A stretch of DNA of 15,185 nt from CANNDT01 sp945876205 (GTDB taxonomy: Bacteria; Acidobacteriota; Vicinamibacteria; Vicinamibacterales; UBA2999), in assembly GCA_947503365.1 (NCBI GenBank), contig CANNDT010000106.1, positions 1 to 15,185 on the forward strand, given 5' to 3'. Below, piece after piece: positions 1 through 8,800 of the stretch; the stretch's first letter is position 1; the number at the start of each line of letters is the position of its first letter. The notes beneath the pieces were generated by a model. The model ran no database searches, was not told where the DNA came from, and worked only from the letters and a program-made list of their open reading frames with translations. A program made the translations under genes and the position numbers.

Positions 1-1011
<1,011 letters not shown>

Positions 1012-1022
1012 GGGCAGGGAGT

Positions 1023-1062
1023 GTATCGCGTGACCGTGAAATATGCGACGGCGCCAGCGGGA
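1023..1062 (+). repeat. Dispersed 40-bp intergenic repeat, copy 1
   Basis: This 40-bp stretch matches 3056-3095 at 38 of 40 positions, in the same orientation. The shared core includes GAAATATGCGACGGCGCC followed by AGCGGGA. It lies between the permease start (1011) and an IS3 transposase remnant (from 1071). Inside it, an imperfect palindrome is centred on GGCGCC. The conservation outside any gene points to a repeat family or a binding site, not coding sequence. Confidence 0.75.
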
Positions 1063-1070
1063 GGTTCACG

Positions 1071-1200
1071 ACGGTAAAGAGCGAAGAAGCCGAGCGCTTT
1101 GAAAGCTACGCCCACGCCAAAGAGGCGTTGTTCGATTACATCGAGGTGTTCTAACCTAATAACCAGCGGCGCCGCCACTCCACGCTCGGCCCGCTCGGGA
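1071..1200 (+). pseudogene. IS3-family transposase (OrfB) C-terminal remnant
   Basis: Frame 1 from 1071 reads TVKSEEAERFESYAHAKEAL, then FDYIEVF, a TAA at 1152-1154, and then NNQRRRHSTLG in the same frame. This is the C-terminal end of the rve integrase domain of IS3-family transposases, where the usual text is close to FDYIEVFYNQRRHSTLG. The tyrosine-asparagine step is replaced by stop-proline, which is a small local insertion. The upstream catalytic D and E residues, OrfA and the terminal inverted repeats were not found. It is therefore an inactive fragment and marks past transposition next to the lower-GC gene on its right. Confidence 0.8.
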
Positions 1201-1210
1201 TGTCGCTACT

Positions 1211-1708
1211 TCAGATTGCCCCAAGCTTGGCTTGGAGATCCTGTACCAGGTTCTGCAGGACGACTTGATCGTACCCCCTGAAATAGGCTTTCAAAGCGCC
1301 GGTCTTCGAGTCTACGTTCGTGACGTCACCTGTCACCTGCAAGCGAATTTTTTCGACGGTAGTTGAATCGGTGGGCAACGTCACCAACTTCACACTGATC
1401 TGCAATTTATAGAACCAGTTGTCCTTGAGCGTCACTACGCTCTCGTTCCAGGTGGTTCTCAGATAGCCCGACGACTTCTCCATCGTCGCGATGTCGTAGT
1501 TGTGTTCGAGGACGGTGTTGAGTGCCGTCTGCCAGATTCGGTCGTAATCCTTCTGAATGTCCATGCGAACGGGCAGTTCACGCCAAATCGGGTCACCGAC
1601 GACGAGTCTCGCCTTGAGGGGTTTTGGAATGGACTGCGCGTACACGCCGACCGCGCCAAACATGACGACGGCCACCAACACTGTCAGGCGTCTAAGTCTA
1701 GAAGTCAT
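1211..1708 (-). CDS. Small secreted hypothetical protein, BamC/lipoprotein-like fold
   Basis: A 165-residue protein. The start is the ATG at 1706-1708, preceded by GAGG about 10 nt upstream, and it opens a clear signal peptide (MTSRLRRLTVLVAVVMFGAV, cleavage near VYAQ). Longer in-frame starts to 1840 add only arginine-rich non-coding-like sequence. The mature part has an alpha/beta pattern: YDRIWQTALNTVLEHNYDIA, SGYLRTTW, then alternating strands and a final helix NLVQDLQAKLGAI. The run W-x-A-helix, then G-Y-[ILV]-x-T-x-W, recalls BamC/NlpB-like repeats and other small envelope proteins. No lipobox cysteine is seen, so it is probably soluble in the periplasm. Three sampled 60-base rows contain 90 G or C in 180, well below the neighbouring permease. 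Function unknown. Confidence 0.75.
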   Translation of the reverse strand: MTSRLRRLTVLVAVVMFGAVGVYAQSIPKPLKARLVVGDPIWRELPVRMDIQKDYDRIWQTALNTVLEHNYDIATMEKSSGYLRTTWNESVVTLKDNWFYKLQISVKLVTLPTDSTTVEKIRLQVTGDVTNVDSKTGALKAYFRGYDQVVLQNLVQDLQAKLGAI

Positions 1709-2139
1709 GGTCAAGCAACCTCGTGCAGCGCGTTTTCCTTGATTGTTCCCCGCCTCTACCGCCCCCCGCACAGAGCGGTGCGACAGGTTCATTCGTCTTA
1801 CGGATTGTTCGCAAGGCGCATGCCGCGTCGTAGAGGTCATATTCCCGGGAGGTCTGGTGGTTCACGCGCCACGCCGCTCCGTGCAGGCGCGAAATTTTGC
1901 GCGGGCGCAGTCGATATTTCCCGGTGAAGAGATGGTGCGGTCTTGACAGAAGTTCGAGATCAGGCCGAATCCCAATGAGTTCCCGCTAACGCCGATGCGC
2001 CCGAAACCACGCGCTCCGGCGATCCGTCGTAGTCCGCCTTCCACGTGTTGCTTGTCAGCTCGATGGCAAGAGGCGGCTGTGTGGGTGTCGGTGCCGGCGT
2101 GCGCGCAACCGCTTCGACCAGCTTGCCAGGGCGCTTGGC
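1709..2139. other. Intergenic region with a possible continuation of the upstream gene and a diverged repeat
   Basis: No independent gene is recognised in this 431-base stretch. On the minus strand, 1960-2139 continues the frame of the gene ending at 2140 without a stop and reads like protein, including TPAPTPTQPP and NTWKADYDG. A possible third copy of the 40-bp repeat lies at 1886-1928. A 5-bp stem with a 6-base loop (1767-1782, CGCAC/GTGCG) sits upstream of the 1708 gene. No convincing promoter could be picked by eye. Confidence 0.5.
1886..1928 (-). repeat. Possible diverged copy 3 of the intergenic repeat
   Basis: Read on the minus strand, this stretch aligns with 3062-3104 at about 33 of 43 positions with one gap. 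It shares GAAATAT, CGAC, GCGCC and a terminal CGCGCC. It lies in the opposite orientation to copies 1 and 2. The match is weaker than between those two and would not stand alone. The shared order of blocks, including the right-hand CGCGCC, makes chance less likely. Confidence 0.4.
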
Positions 2140-2871
2140 TTACATCGCGCCGGCGGCCGTCGTGTACACGTAGTAGACGCCATACGAGGTGCGGGGCTCC
2201 AGCCGCAGGGTGAACGGCTGCTGGCGGAACACGCGATGACGCCGGATCCATCCGCGCGGCGTGTTGGACGCGGTCGTCACGATGACGTACTGGAAGTAAT
2301 AGTCGTACTTCTTTCCCAGGGCCGCGGTGGCACCGTGATATTCCGCCACCGGGTTGGCGCCGAACGTGTACTCGCCCGGTGCCAGACAGCGGAAGACCAC
2401 GTCGTACCAGGACCAGAACTCGATGCCGGGCCACGCCGAATGGCGCGCCGCCTTGTAGAGGCTGGTGATGATCTTGCCACCGTGGCTGATGGGCACCTTG
2501 AAGGCGGTCGCAAACGTCTCGGGATTGTCCATTCCGGGCGGCGAGGTGGTCTTCTGCCAGAAGTCGTCGAAGGGAGTCTCGTCCTCCACCCACGCCTCCG
2601 ACAGCGGTTGTTTGGTGAGGAACCGCTCGACGAAGGCGCCACTCACGGACAGCCCGATTTCGTACTCGTCATTGGCGTAGTCCCGATAACCGCTGGGGGA
2701 GCGCGAATCGGACGTCTTGTCCCAGATGACCGTGCCGTTGTCCCCGAACGGGTTCACCACGATTTCCTGCCGCGCGAACGTCTGGGCGGCGACCGCGGCG
2801 ACCGTCAGGATGAACGGCACGGCGAACAGCCAAGTCGGCCGGCGCAGACACACCCCTTTTTTTTGACGCAT
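2140..2871 (-). CDS. Secreted hypothetical protein, possibly truncated
   Basis: A 243-residue protein. The start is ATG at 2869-2871; upstream in-frame sequence is arginine-rich and overlaps the intergenic repeat, so it is not used. A signal peptide (RRPTWLFAVPFILTVAAVAAQ) ends near residue 30. The mature region is rich in aromatic residues and beta-like: EIVVNPFGDNGTVIW, GYRDYANDEYEIGLSVSG, EFWSWYDVVFRCLAPGEYTF, YYFQYVIVTT, SYGVYYVYTTAAGAM. I recognise no family. A run of eight A and four G spans codons 3-6. After the TAA at 2140-2142 the frame remains open to 1960 with a proline-threonine linker, so the TAA may cut a longer protein. The gene is divergent from the large plus-strand block, with copy 2 of the repeat in between. 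Confidence 0.7.
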   Translation of the reverse strand: MRQKKGVCLRRPTWLFAVPFILTVAAVAAQTFARQEIVVNPFGDNGTVIWDKTSDSRSPSGYRDYANDEYEIGLSVSGAFVERFLTKQPLSEAWVEDETPFDDFWQKTTSPPGMDNPETFATAFKVPISHGGKIITSLYKAARHSAWPGIEFWSWYDVVFRCLAPGEYTFGANPVAEYHGATAALGKKYDYYFQYVIVTTASNTPRGWIRRHRVFRQQPFTLRLEPRTSYGVYYVYTTAAGAM

Positions 2872-3055
2872 CTTGACACCAGGAATGATGTCTCCCTTGA
2901 GGGGTGCAAACCACCTGCCCGGGGAACGCCCACTCCTCCGCCTCACCGTCCCGTCCGCCGGCAAACGGATGAATGCGCGTCGTCGCCGGGCGGCTGCGGC
3001 GCCGCGATCGGTTTCCTCGAACACAGGTGCGATGCGGTGCGACCGTACCGCGACC

Positions 3056-3095
3056 GTATCGCCTGACCGCGAAATATGCGACGGCGCCAGCGGGA
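3056..3095 (+). repeat. Dispersed 40-bp intergenic repeat, copy 2
   Basis: Matches copy 1 (1023-1062) at 38 of 40 positions in the same orientation. It is located between two divergent genes for secreted proteins. The two mismatches flank the block TGACCG. Similarity to the putative third copy continues beyond the right end to about 3104 (CGCGCC). No terminal inverted repeats or target duplication were recognised around it. Confidence 0.75.
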
Positions 3096-3202
3096 TTTTC
3101 CGCGCCGATCGAGCCCGTGGTGACGAAACCGTGGGCCAAGTCATCCGCGTGCCCTGGTACCCGTGATGCACGCCTCCGTCTTGGTACCGCGCGGCCCATC
3201 AC

Positions 3203-3209
3203 GGGAGGT
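3203..3209 (+). promoter_or_regulatory. Strong ribosome binding site fixing the start at 3214
   Basis: GGGAGGT lies 4 nt before the ATG at 3214. It decides between this start and the in-frame ATGs at 3163 and 3166, which have no such site and would put extra residues before the signal peptide. Confidence 0.75.
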
Positions 3210-3213
3210 TTCC

Positions 3214-5574
3214 ATGACACGCCAGCCGTCCCCCCTGCTTCCTTTCCTCCTCGGTCTGGCGTTGCTCGCCACAGTGACCGCGGTGCCCGCCGGCGCACAG
3301 ACAACAGACCGCATCGTGCTCCAGCCTGGAGAGGAGTGGTCGGGCGGGTTGCGGCTTGACGGGACTCTGGCCATCGAGGCGCGGCTGCTGTGGGAAAACC
3401 CCGCCGGCGCGAACTACGTGCTGGAGGTCATCGTCAACGGACAGCCCATCACCGATCCGCTGCTGAATAAGATGTCGCCGATGCGGTACGCGGACGGCCG
3501 CAACTACCCGTACCGCCAGCCGAACGCCGCGCGCTGGCTGCTCTTCTACAGCCATGACTATGCGGCGAACAACGGCCCGGCGGGCGGCGGATACGAAGTG
3601 AAGACAGATCCGGGGCAGGCCTATCGCTACGTGTGGAACGTCGCCCCGATGCTCGGCGGCAACCCGACCGCGCAGGTCCGATTCACCAACAGTTCGAATC
3701 CCCCTGTCCCGATCGAGCTGCGGCTGCTTCCGACCGAACCGCTCAATCGATACACGACCGCGCCGCCACCGTCGTCGCCATCAACGGCAGGCAGCGAGAC
3801 GAAGAAGCCGGGCGGCGGGTGGCTGAAGGGGCTGGCCGATGCGGTCAAGGAAGTGGCGAAGGAAGTCGCGAAGCAGCCCTCGACAACCACCGGCGTCACG
3901 CCGCCCGCGTATCCCCCACCGACGACGAGTCCGGTGCCGTACGGATCGTCCACGGCGCAAGGCGTGCCGCACCTCGCGATCTACACAGTGCCGACGCTGC
4001 TCGGTCACGGGGACTTCAACTATCCGCTGGTGGTGCAACTGCAGGACGGCAGCGGGCGGCCGATGTATCCCGCCGCGCCGCTGACGGTCACCGTGACGTC
4101 CAACGACCCGAGCGTCGTGACCATCTACGCATCGAGCAGGCCGCCAACAACCACCCTGACGCTGAAACCAGCCGATCGGTCTGGCTCGGGCGGGATGTCG
4201 TGGACCGACGTCAGTATCATCGCGGCGAGTGCCTCAGTGGCGGGGACGGCCACCATCACCGCCACGGCGCCCGGGCTGCCGGCCGCTTCCGTCACTGTGA
4301 CGGTGGTGCCGACGCGGACGCCGGACAACCGGAGCACGCCGGCCCAGACCGCCGCATCCGGCCGCGTCCGTCTCACGGTGCTGCCGCCGATCACCGAAAC
4401 CGATCGCCAGCCGCTGACCTCCGTCGAACTGCTCGACGCACAGGGCCAACCGACCGGCATCGACTTCGGTCCCGGGGACTGGACGCTCGAATCCTCGAAC
4501 CCCGCGGTGAGGGAGGGGTCTTCGGGTAGCTTCCGCACCGGACAGCTCGGCTATCCGCGCGCGCCGGGTCAGACGCAGTTGACGGTCATCCCGAAACGGC
4601 GCGGGGTCACCGGCAGCAGCGCGACCCTGACCGCCGTTGCGCCAGGCACAGCGGCAACGACGACCGAACGCGCGGCGGTGCCACCGGCCGTCGCCGTGGC
4701 ACCGCCGCTGCCGATGCCCGCTCCCGCACCGACGGGCCCGAGCGGCCGTGTGGCTCCCCGCAGTGACTTCGGTGAACCGGCGGTCACCGGCCGGATCTCG
4801 AACATCGTCACGGCACGGGACGTACAACGGGGCGTAGCCATCGACATCACTGATACGTTCAACCCCGACGTGAACCCGATCCACGTGTGGTTCCGCCTCG
4901 CGGGCTTCTCTCCAGGGACCACACTGACCTCGCGATGGACCTACCTCGATGGCGCGCAACCACTCGTGATCGGTACGGGCGAATTCACAGTCGCGCCAAC
5001 GAATGACTTCGGCACGTTCAGCTACGAGCTGGCTGCGGGCAAGCGCTGGCCGGCAGGTGAGTACCGGATCGAGATCCTGCTCGACGGCGCGGTGCTGGGC
5101 TCCGCAACCTTCACTGTGCGGCCGGCGCAGTCGGCGGTTGTGCTGCCCCCCCGTCCCAGTCACGCCCGCCAACGCTCGAACCACCGGCCGGTGTGGCCGG
5201 CGCGCAGACGCCTGTCGCAGACACGATCGACGCTGCGCGCGCGCACGAGCTCGGCGTCGCGCTGTTCGTCGCGGCCCGCAACGATGCTGACGCGCGCGCC
5301 GTGGCGATTGAGTCGCTCGAAGAGGCGGTCGGGCTCGCGCCCAACGAGCGGCGCTACGTTCTCGATCTCGCCGACGCATACCTCCGCTCCGGCACCGAGG
5401 TCGGCGCGGTGCTGGCGATCGATCTCTACGAAAAGGTCCTCAAGGCGGATCCGCAGAGCGACGCGCTTCGGGCCCGCCTGGCGGAGGCGTACGCCGCCGT
5501 TGGCGGCTTCGACACCGCGCTCGACATCGCCGCCGCGCGGCTCGCGACCGCGACGCCGGACCCGACGGCCGTGA
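3214..5574 (+). CDS. Large secreted Ig-like-domain protein, frame lost near 5151
   Basis: Exported protein. Residues 1-29 are a signal peptide ending VPAGAQ. A beta domain follows (about 30-175), then a proline-rich linker and an amphipathic helix GGWLKGLADAVKEVAKEVAK (201-220). Residues 250-366 look like an invasin/BIG-type Ig domain (VTVTSNDPSVVTI and ATITATAPGLPAASVTVTVV). A second Ig-like unit covers about 380-475. After another proline linker, a C-terminal beta domain ends WPAGEYRIEILLDGAVLGSA (612-631). From residue 647 the frame becomes arginine/serine-rich nonsense up to the stop at 5574. The real protein continues in the -1 frame as the TPR region (5193-5828). The break coincides with seven C at 5146-5152. 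A scaffold or surface role is inference. Confidence 0.8.
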   Translation: MTRQPSPLLPFLLGLALLATVTAVPAGAQTTDRIVLQPGEEWSGGLRLDGTLAIEARLLWENPAGANYVLEVIVNGQPITDPLLNKMSPMRYADGRNYPYRQPNAARWLLFYSHDYAANNGPAGGGYEVKTDPGQAYRYVWNVAPMLGGNPTAQVRFTNSSNPPVPIELRLLPTEPLNRYTTAPPPSSPSTAGSETKKPGGGWLKGLADAVKEVAKEVAKQPSTTTGVTPPAYPPPTTSPVPYGSSTAQGVPHLAIYTVPTLLGHGDFNYPLVVQLQDGSGRPMYPAAPLTVTVTSNDPSVVTIYASSRPPTTTLTLKPADRSGSGGMSWTDVSIIAASASVAGTATITATAPGLPAASVTVTVVPTRTPDNRSTPAQTAASGRVRLTVLPPITETDRQPLTSVELLDAQGQPTGIDFGPGDWTLESSNPAVREGSSGSFRTGQLGYPRAPGQTQLTVIPKRRGVTGSSATLTAVAPGTAATTTERAAVPPAVAVAPPLPMPAPAPTGPSGRVAPRSDFGEPAVTGRISNIVTARDVQRGVAIDITDTFNPDVNPIHVWFRLAGFSPGTTLTSRWTYLDGAQPLVIGTGEFTVAPTNDFGTFSYELAAGKRWPAGEYRIEILLDGAVLGSATFTVRPAQSAVVLPPRPSHARQRSNHRPVWPARRRLSQTRSTLRARTSSASRCSSRPATMLTRAPWRLSRSKRRSGSRPTSGATFSISPTHTSAPAPRSARCWRSISTKRSSRRIRRATRFGPAWRRRTPPLAASTPRSTSPPRGSRPRRRTRRP
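5146..5152 (+). other. C7 homopolymer at the frameshift joining Ig-like and TPR segments
   Basis: Upstream codons read VVLPP in the first frame. Moving back one base at the C run gives PSQSRPPTLEPPAG leading straight into the TPR region. One extra C in the run would fuse the two segments into a single protein of about 870 residues. Causes could be a real single-base deletion, an assembly error in a homopolymer, or slippage. Confidence 0.65.
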
Positions 5575-5828
5575 GCCAGGTGGCCCTCCTCACGATGCGT
5601 AGCGGTCGGCTCGACCGCGGCATCTCGCTGCTTGAAGGCGCGTTCCGCCGATCGCCGAAGGACAACGCCGTGCAGCTGTTTCTCGCGACGCTCTACGACG
5701 CGCGCGGCGACCGCACGCGCGCGCTCGACTTCACGAATGCCGTCGCGGTGACGGCGCCGGCGAAGACTCCCCTGGCCGTCGAGGCCGAGCGGCTCGCCAC
5801 CGAGTGGCGGCGCGGAGGTGACCGGTGA
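5193..5828 (+). CDS. TPR-repeat segment, probably the C-terminal part of the preceding protein
   Basis: A 211-residue open frame, alpha-helical, with at least three tetratricopeptide-like helix pairs: ARAHELGVALFVAARNDADA, LDLADAYLRSG, AIDLYEKVLKADPQSDALRA, LAEAYAAVGGFDTALDIAAA, GRLDRGISLLEGAFRRSPKD and LATLYDARGDRTRALDF. TPR arrays mediate protein-protein contacts. The formal start is GTG 5193, but it has no SD sequence, no signal peptide, and it begins inside a proline-rich linker that reads on from the upstream gene. This supports a single fused protein broken by a frameshift. Its TGA (5826-5828) overlaps the GTG start of the next gene (GTGA), indicating translational coupling, so this segment is probably translated. 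Confidence 0.75.
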   Translation: MAGAQTPVADTIDAARAHELGVALFVAARNDADARAVAIESLEEAVGLAPNERRYVLDLADAYLRSGTEVGAVLAIDLYEKVLKADPQSDALRARLAEAYAAVGGFDTALDIAAARLATATPDPTAVSQVALLTMRSGRLDRGISLLEGAFRRSPKDNAVQLFLATLYDARGDRTRALDFTNAVAVTAPAKTPLAVEAERLATEWRRGGDR

Positions 5829-8800
5829 AGCGCGCACTCGTCGCCATGCTGCTAGGCGTGCTGACGACCGCAGCGTCCGCCGCGGCCCAGACGCCGGACG
5901 CGCCGCCCGTCGACGTCACGAAGATGCGGGAATCGATCAATGGACCGTACGCGGCGCAGAAGGGAGAGTTCGCGAAGGACGTCGTCAGGGATCCTGCGAC
6001 GGGCGCCGTGAGGACCGACGACGCCGCGTACGCAGGCAAGGGCAAGACCTACCGCCAGATCGAGGCCGAGGTCAAGGCGCTGGACGCCGCGCGCCGGCAG
6101 CAGGCGCGACAGCTCGAAACCGTGCGCAGCCGCGAGCTCGGATCGATCGCGGGGGAGGGGGGCGTCGATCCAGGCTCGATGAAGGACACGGGGACTGCGC
6201 CGGGCGAAGCGACGAGCCGCGGCATCGCGGGCGATCGCGACATCACGCTCGGCAAGGTCGGCGACGTCAACAAGGTGGCGACGGCCGCGCGGGTGAAGGG
6301 CTACACGGTCCAGTACGGCGAGGGCTACATCAGGATCAAGGAACTCGATACCGTGATCTGGGACCCGCCGAAGCCGCGTGGGCTCTCCGAGCGTGTCGCC
6401 GCCGCCCACGATGCCGAGTTCGCGCCCGCGAAAACCGTGAACGCGCAGATCAAGAAGGGCATGCCGTACCTCGGCAACCCGCCGAAGCCGGGCGCCGGCG
6501 ACGCCGACATCGGTAACTGGACGCAGAATGTCGCGAAGTCCTCGCTGAAGGCCGGCGACGTCACCGGTGCCGATCCAGCGACGCAGGATATCTTCGCGCG
6601 CGTCAAGGCCGGCCAGGATCCCGAAGGATTGCTCTATCCCATCGGCGCCTCCCCCGCCGAGAAGGCGCGCGCGCTCCAGCAGTTCAACGACCAGGCCGTG
6701 AGCCAGCTCGGCGACGCCTACCGCAAGTCGAAGACGAGCTCGGAGCAGGCGTTCCGGAAGCTCGACGAGCAGATCGGGCAGGCCGAGCGCGCCGGCGACG
6801 ACGCGGATGCGAAGGCGCTTCGCCAGTTGCGCCAGAACCTCGAGCAGGACGAGGCGTTCAGCGAGGCGCTGGCGTACAAGAAGAGTCCGGAGAAGATGTA
6901 CGAGATCGCGAACCGCGTGATCCTCAAGCAGCGGATCGATCCGAAGACCGGCCACGTCTTCTACGAAGGCAGCGACGGTCGCCGCGTCACGCAGGAGGAC
7001 ATCCTCGCCCACAAGGAAGCGAGCGTGAAGCGCCTCACGCGTGCGGTCGAGGCCGACGTGCCGCGCGAGCCGGCCGCCGGTACGCGAAGGGCCATGAAGG
7101 CGATCGGCATCTTCGGCGCGTTGTTTGGGACCTACCACGCGTACGAGGCCGAGCGCCAGACCGCGGAGGCCGAGCAGCGGGACATGAGCTGGGGCGCGGT
7201 CGGCTGGAACAGCGCGCTCAACATCCTCGGCGTCAACGGCGCGATCCAGGCCGGCAAGGCGGTCGGGTACGAGACGCAGCAAGGCATGCGGGAATACGTC
7301 CAGCAGGAGATCGACGCGTACCGAAAGGCCGGAGGCAATCCCGACGACCCCGACTTCAAGCGCTGGCTCATCGCCAAGGCGCAGGTCCGCGCGACCGCGC
7401 TCGGCACCTACGAGGCGCTCAAGGGATTCCCGCTGATCGGCGACCTCGTGAACACGCCTGAGGCGGTGTGGAACCTCCAGCAGGCCCAGATCGACTACCT
7501 CGACGCCCAGCGCAACCAGCTCGCGACCGAATTCGAAAACTTCGCCGCACAGGCCAACCAGGAGGAAGCCGCACTGGACGCCGGCCGGCGCCTCGGCGCG
7601 GAGCTGACGCGGCTGGCCGCGGAGATGGACGCGACGCTCGCCCGACTCGCAAAGCTGGTGGCCGCCGCCGACGCGGTGGCTCCGCAAGCCGCCGACGCGA
7701 AAAAGCTGTGGGCGGCCGACGACGCTGCGCTCCGCCGCGTGTGCGACGAGATGCAGGCGTTCGCGCAGAATCCCGCCGCCACACCAAACGCGCACGACCT
7801 CGCGCAGCTCGCCACGCGTCTGACGACGATGGCGCGCGACGCCGCGCCGGTGTGCCAGGCGGCGGACCGCGCGCTCGCCGACCAGCGGTCTGGCGCGATC
7901 ACCGCGCAGGGCTTCGCGTTCCGCGTCGAGAACGGCATTCGCGCTCCGCTCTCCCGCGCGGAAGCGGACTACAACGCCGCGCGGCCCGCCGCGGAGGCGC
8001 TGCTCGCGCGCTCGCGTCAGGCCGACGCGCTCGTCGCCAGGGCGGCGCAGACCGACACGCTGGCGTCGCAGCACGCGATGCAGATCCGCGCGCTGGCCGA
8101 CCGGATCGGGAAGAGCTCGACCGTCGTCGACAACGAAGTGAACCGGCTGATGGCGGCCGCGCAGAAGTTCGATCAGCTCCGCGACCAGTTCTTCAAAGGA
8201 GCGCAGCACTTCTACGCGAACGCCACCAGCGAGCCGTACAAGATCGAGCTCCGCCAGGTCGCTGCCCGGGTCTCGAAGCCGACGATCGATCGACCCGCGG
8301 CCCTCGCCTACGCGCGGCGTGCGCTGGCGCTGCGCACGCTCACCGCCGAGCTCACGACGCCCGCGGGCAAGGCGCACGCGACATGCGCGTCACTGCCCGC
8401 GTTCATCGCCGCCAAAGACCAGCTCAAGACGGCCGCGCCGCTGGACACGGCGCTCGCGCAGGCGACCGAGGCGCTGACGAACGGTCGCGCGTGTCTCGCG
8501 CGCGCGACGGGCGCGGCGAAGGAAGACCTGCTCACGAAGGCGCCCGAAAAAGCTATTGGGCAGGTCGAGCAGGAGCGGGTCCCGCCGCCGACTCCGCGAA
8601 CTCCAACTCCACCCCCCACGCCAACTCCGCCGCCAACGACACCGCCGCCGTCCGACAGCGCGGCCCTTAAGCTCGCGGCCTGCTACAAGTCGGAGCAGGA
8701 CTACTACCAGGCCGCTGTCGACTGGTTCCCCAAGATCCACGACAAAAACGCCTTCGCCCACTGGGCCCCTGATCCCCAGCACTCCGCCCAGGAGGTCCCG

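Larger units (their letters stand above)
2872..3213. other. Divergent intergenic region
   Basis: This region separates the minus-strand secreted protein (start 2871) from the plus-strand Ig-like protein (start 3214). It holds copy 2 of the 40-bp repeat. Just left of that copy, the 9-mer GCGACCGTA occurs twice with an 11-base period. A consensus-like TTGACA at 2873-2878 has no matching -10 hexamer at 17 nt and is not called as a promoter. No other gene is supported here. Confidence 0.5.

Noticed and set aside
1943..1948. TTGACA on the plus strand
   Set aside because: No -10 match downstream and no plus-strand gene nearby.
2873..2878. Consensus TTGACA on the plus strand
   Set aside because: No acceptable -10 hexamer at 16-18 bases, and it overlaps the start region of a minus-strand gene more than 300 bases from the next plus-strand gene.
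4234..5379. 381-codon minus-strand open frame
   Set aside because: Arginine-rich shadow of the Ig-like protein, which has a signal peptide and strong SD on the other strand.
5852..8377. 841-codon open frame on the minus strand
   Set aside because: It lies fully antisense to the 1178-residue protein, is very rich in arginine, leucine and valine, and has no domain or SD sequence. It is the expected shadow of GC-rich codon usage.
7468..8670. 400-codon plus-strand open frame inside the large secreted protein
   Set aside because: Composition is mostly arginine, glycine and alanine, the typical +1 shadow of a GC-rich gene.
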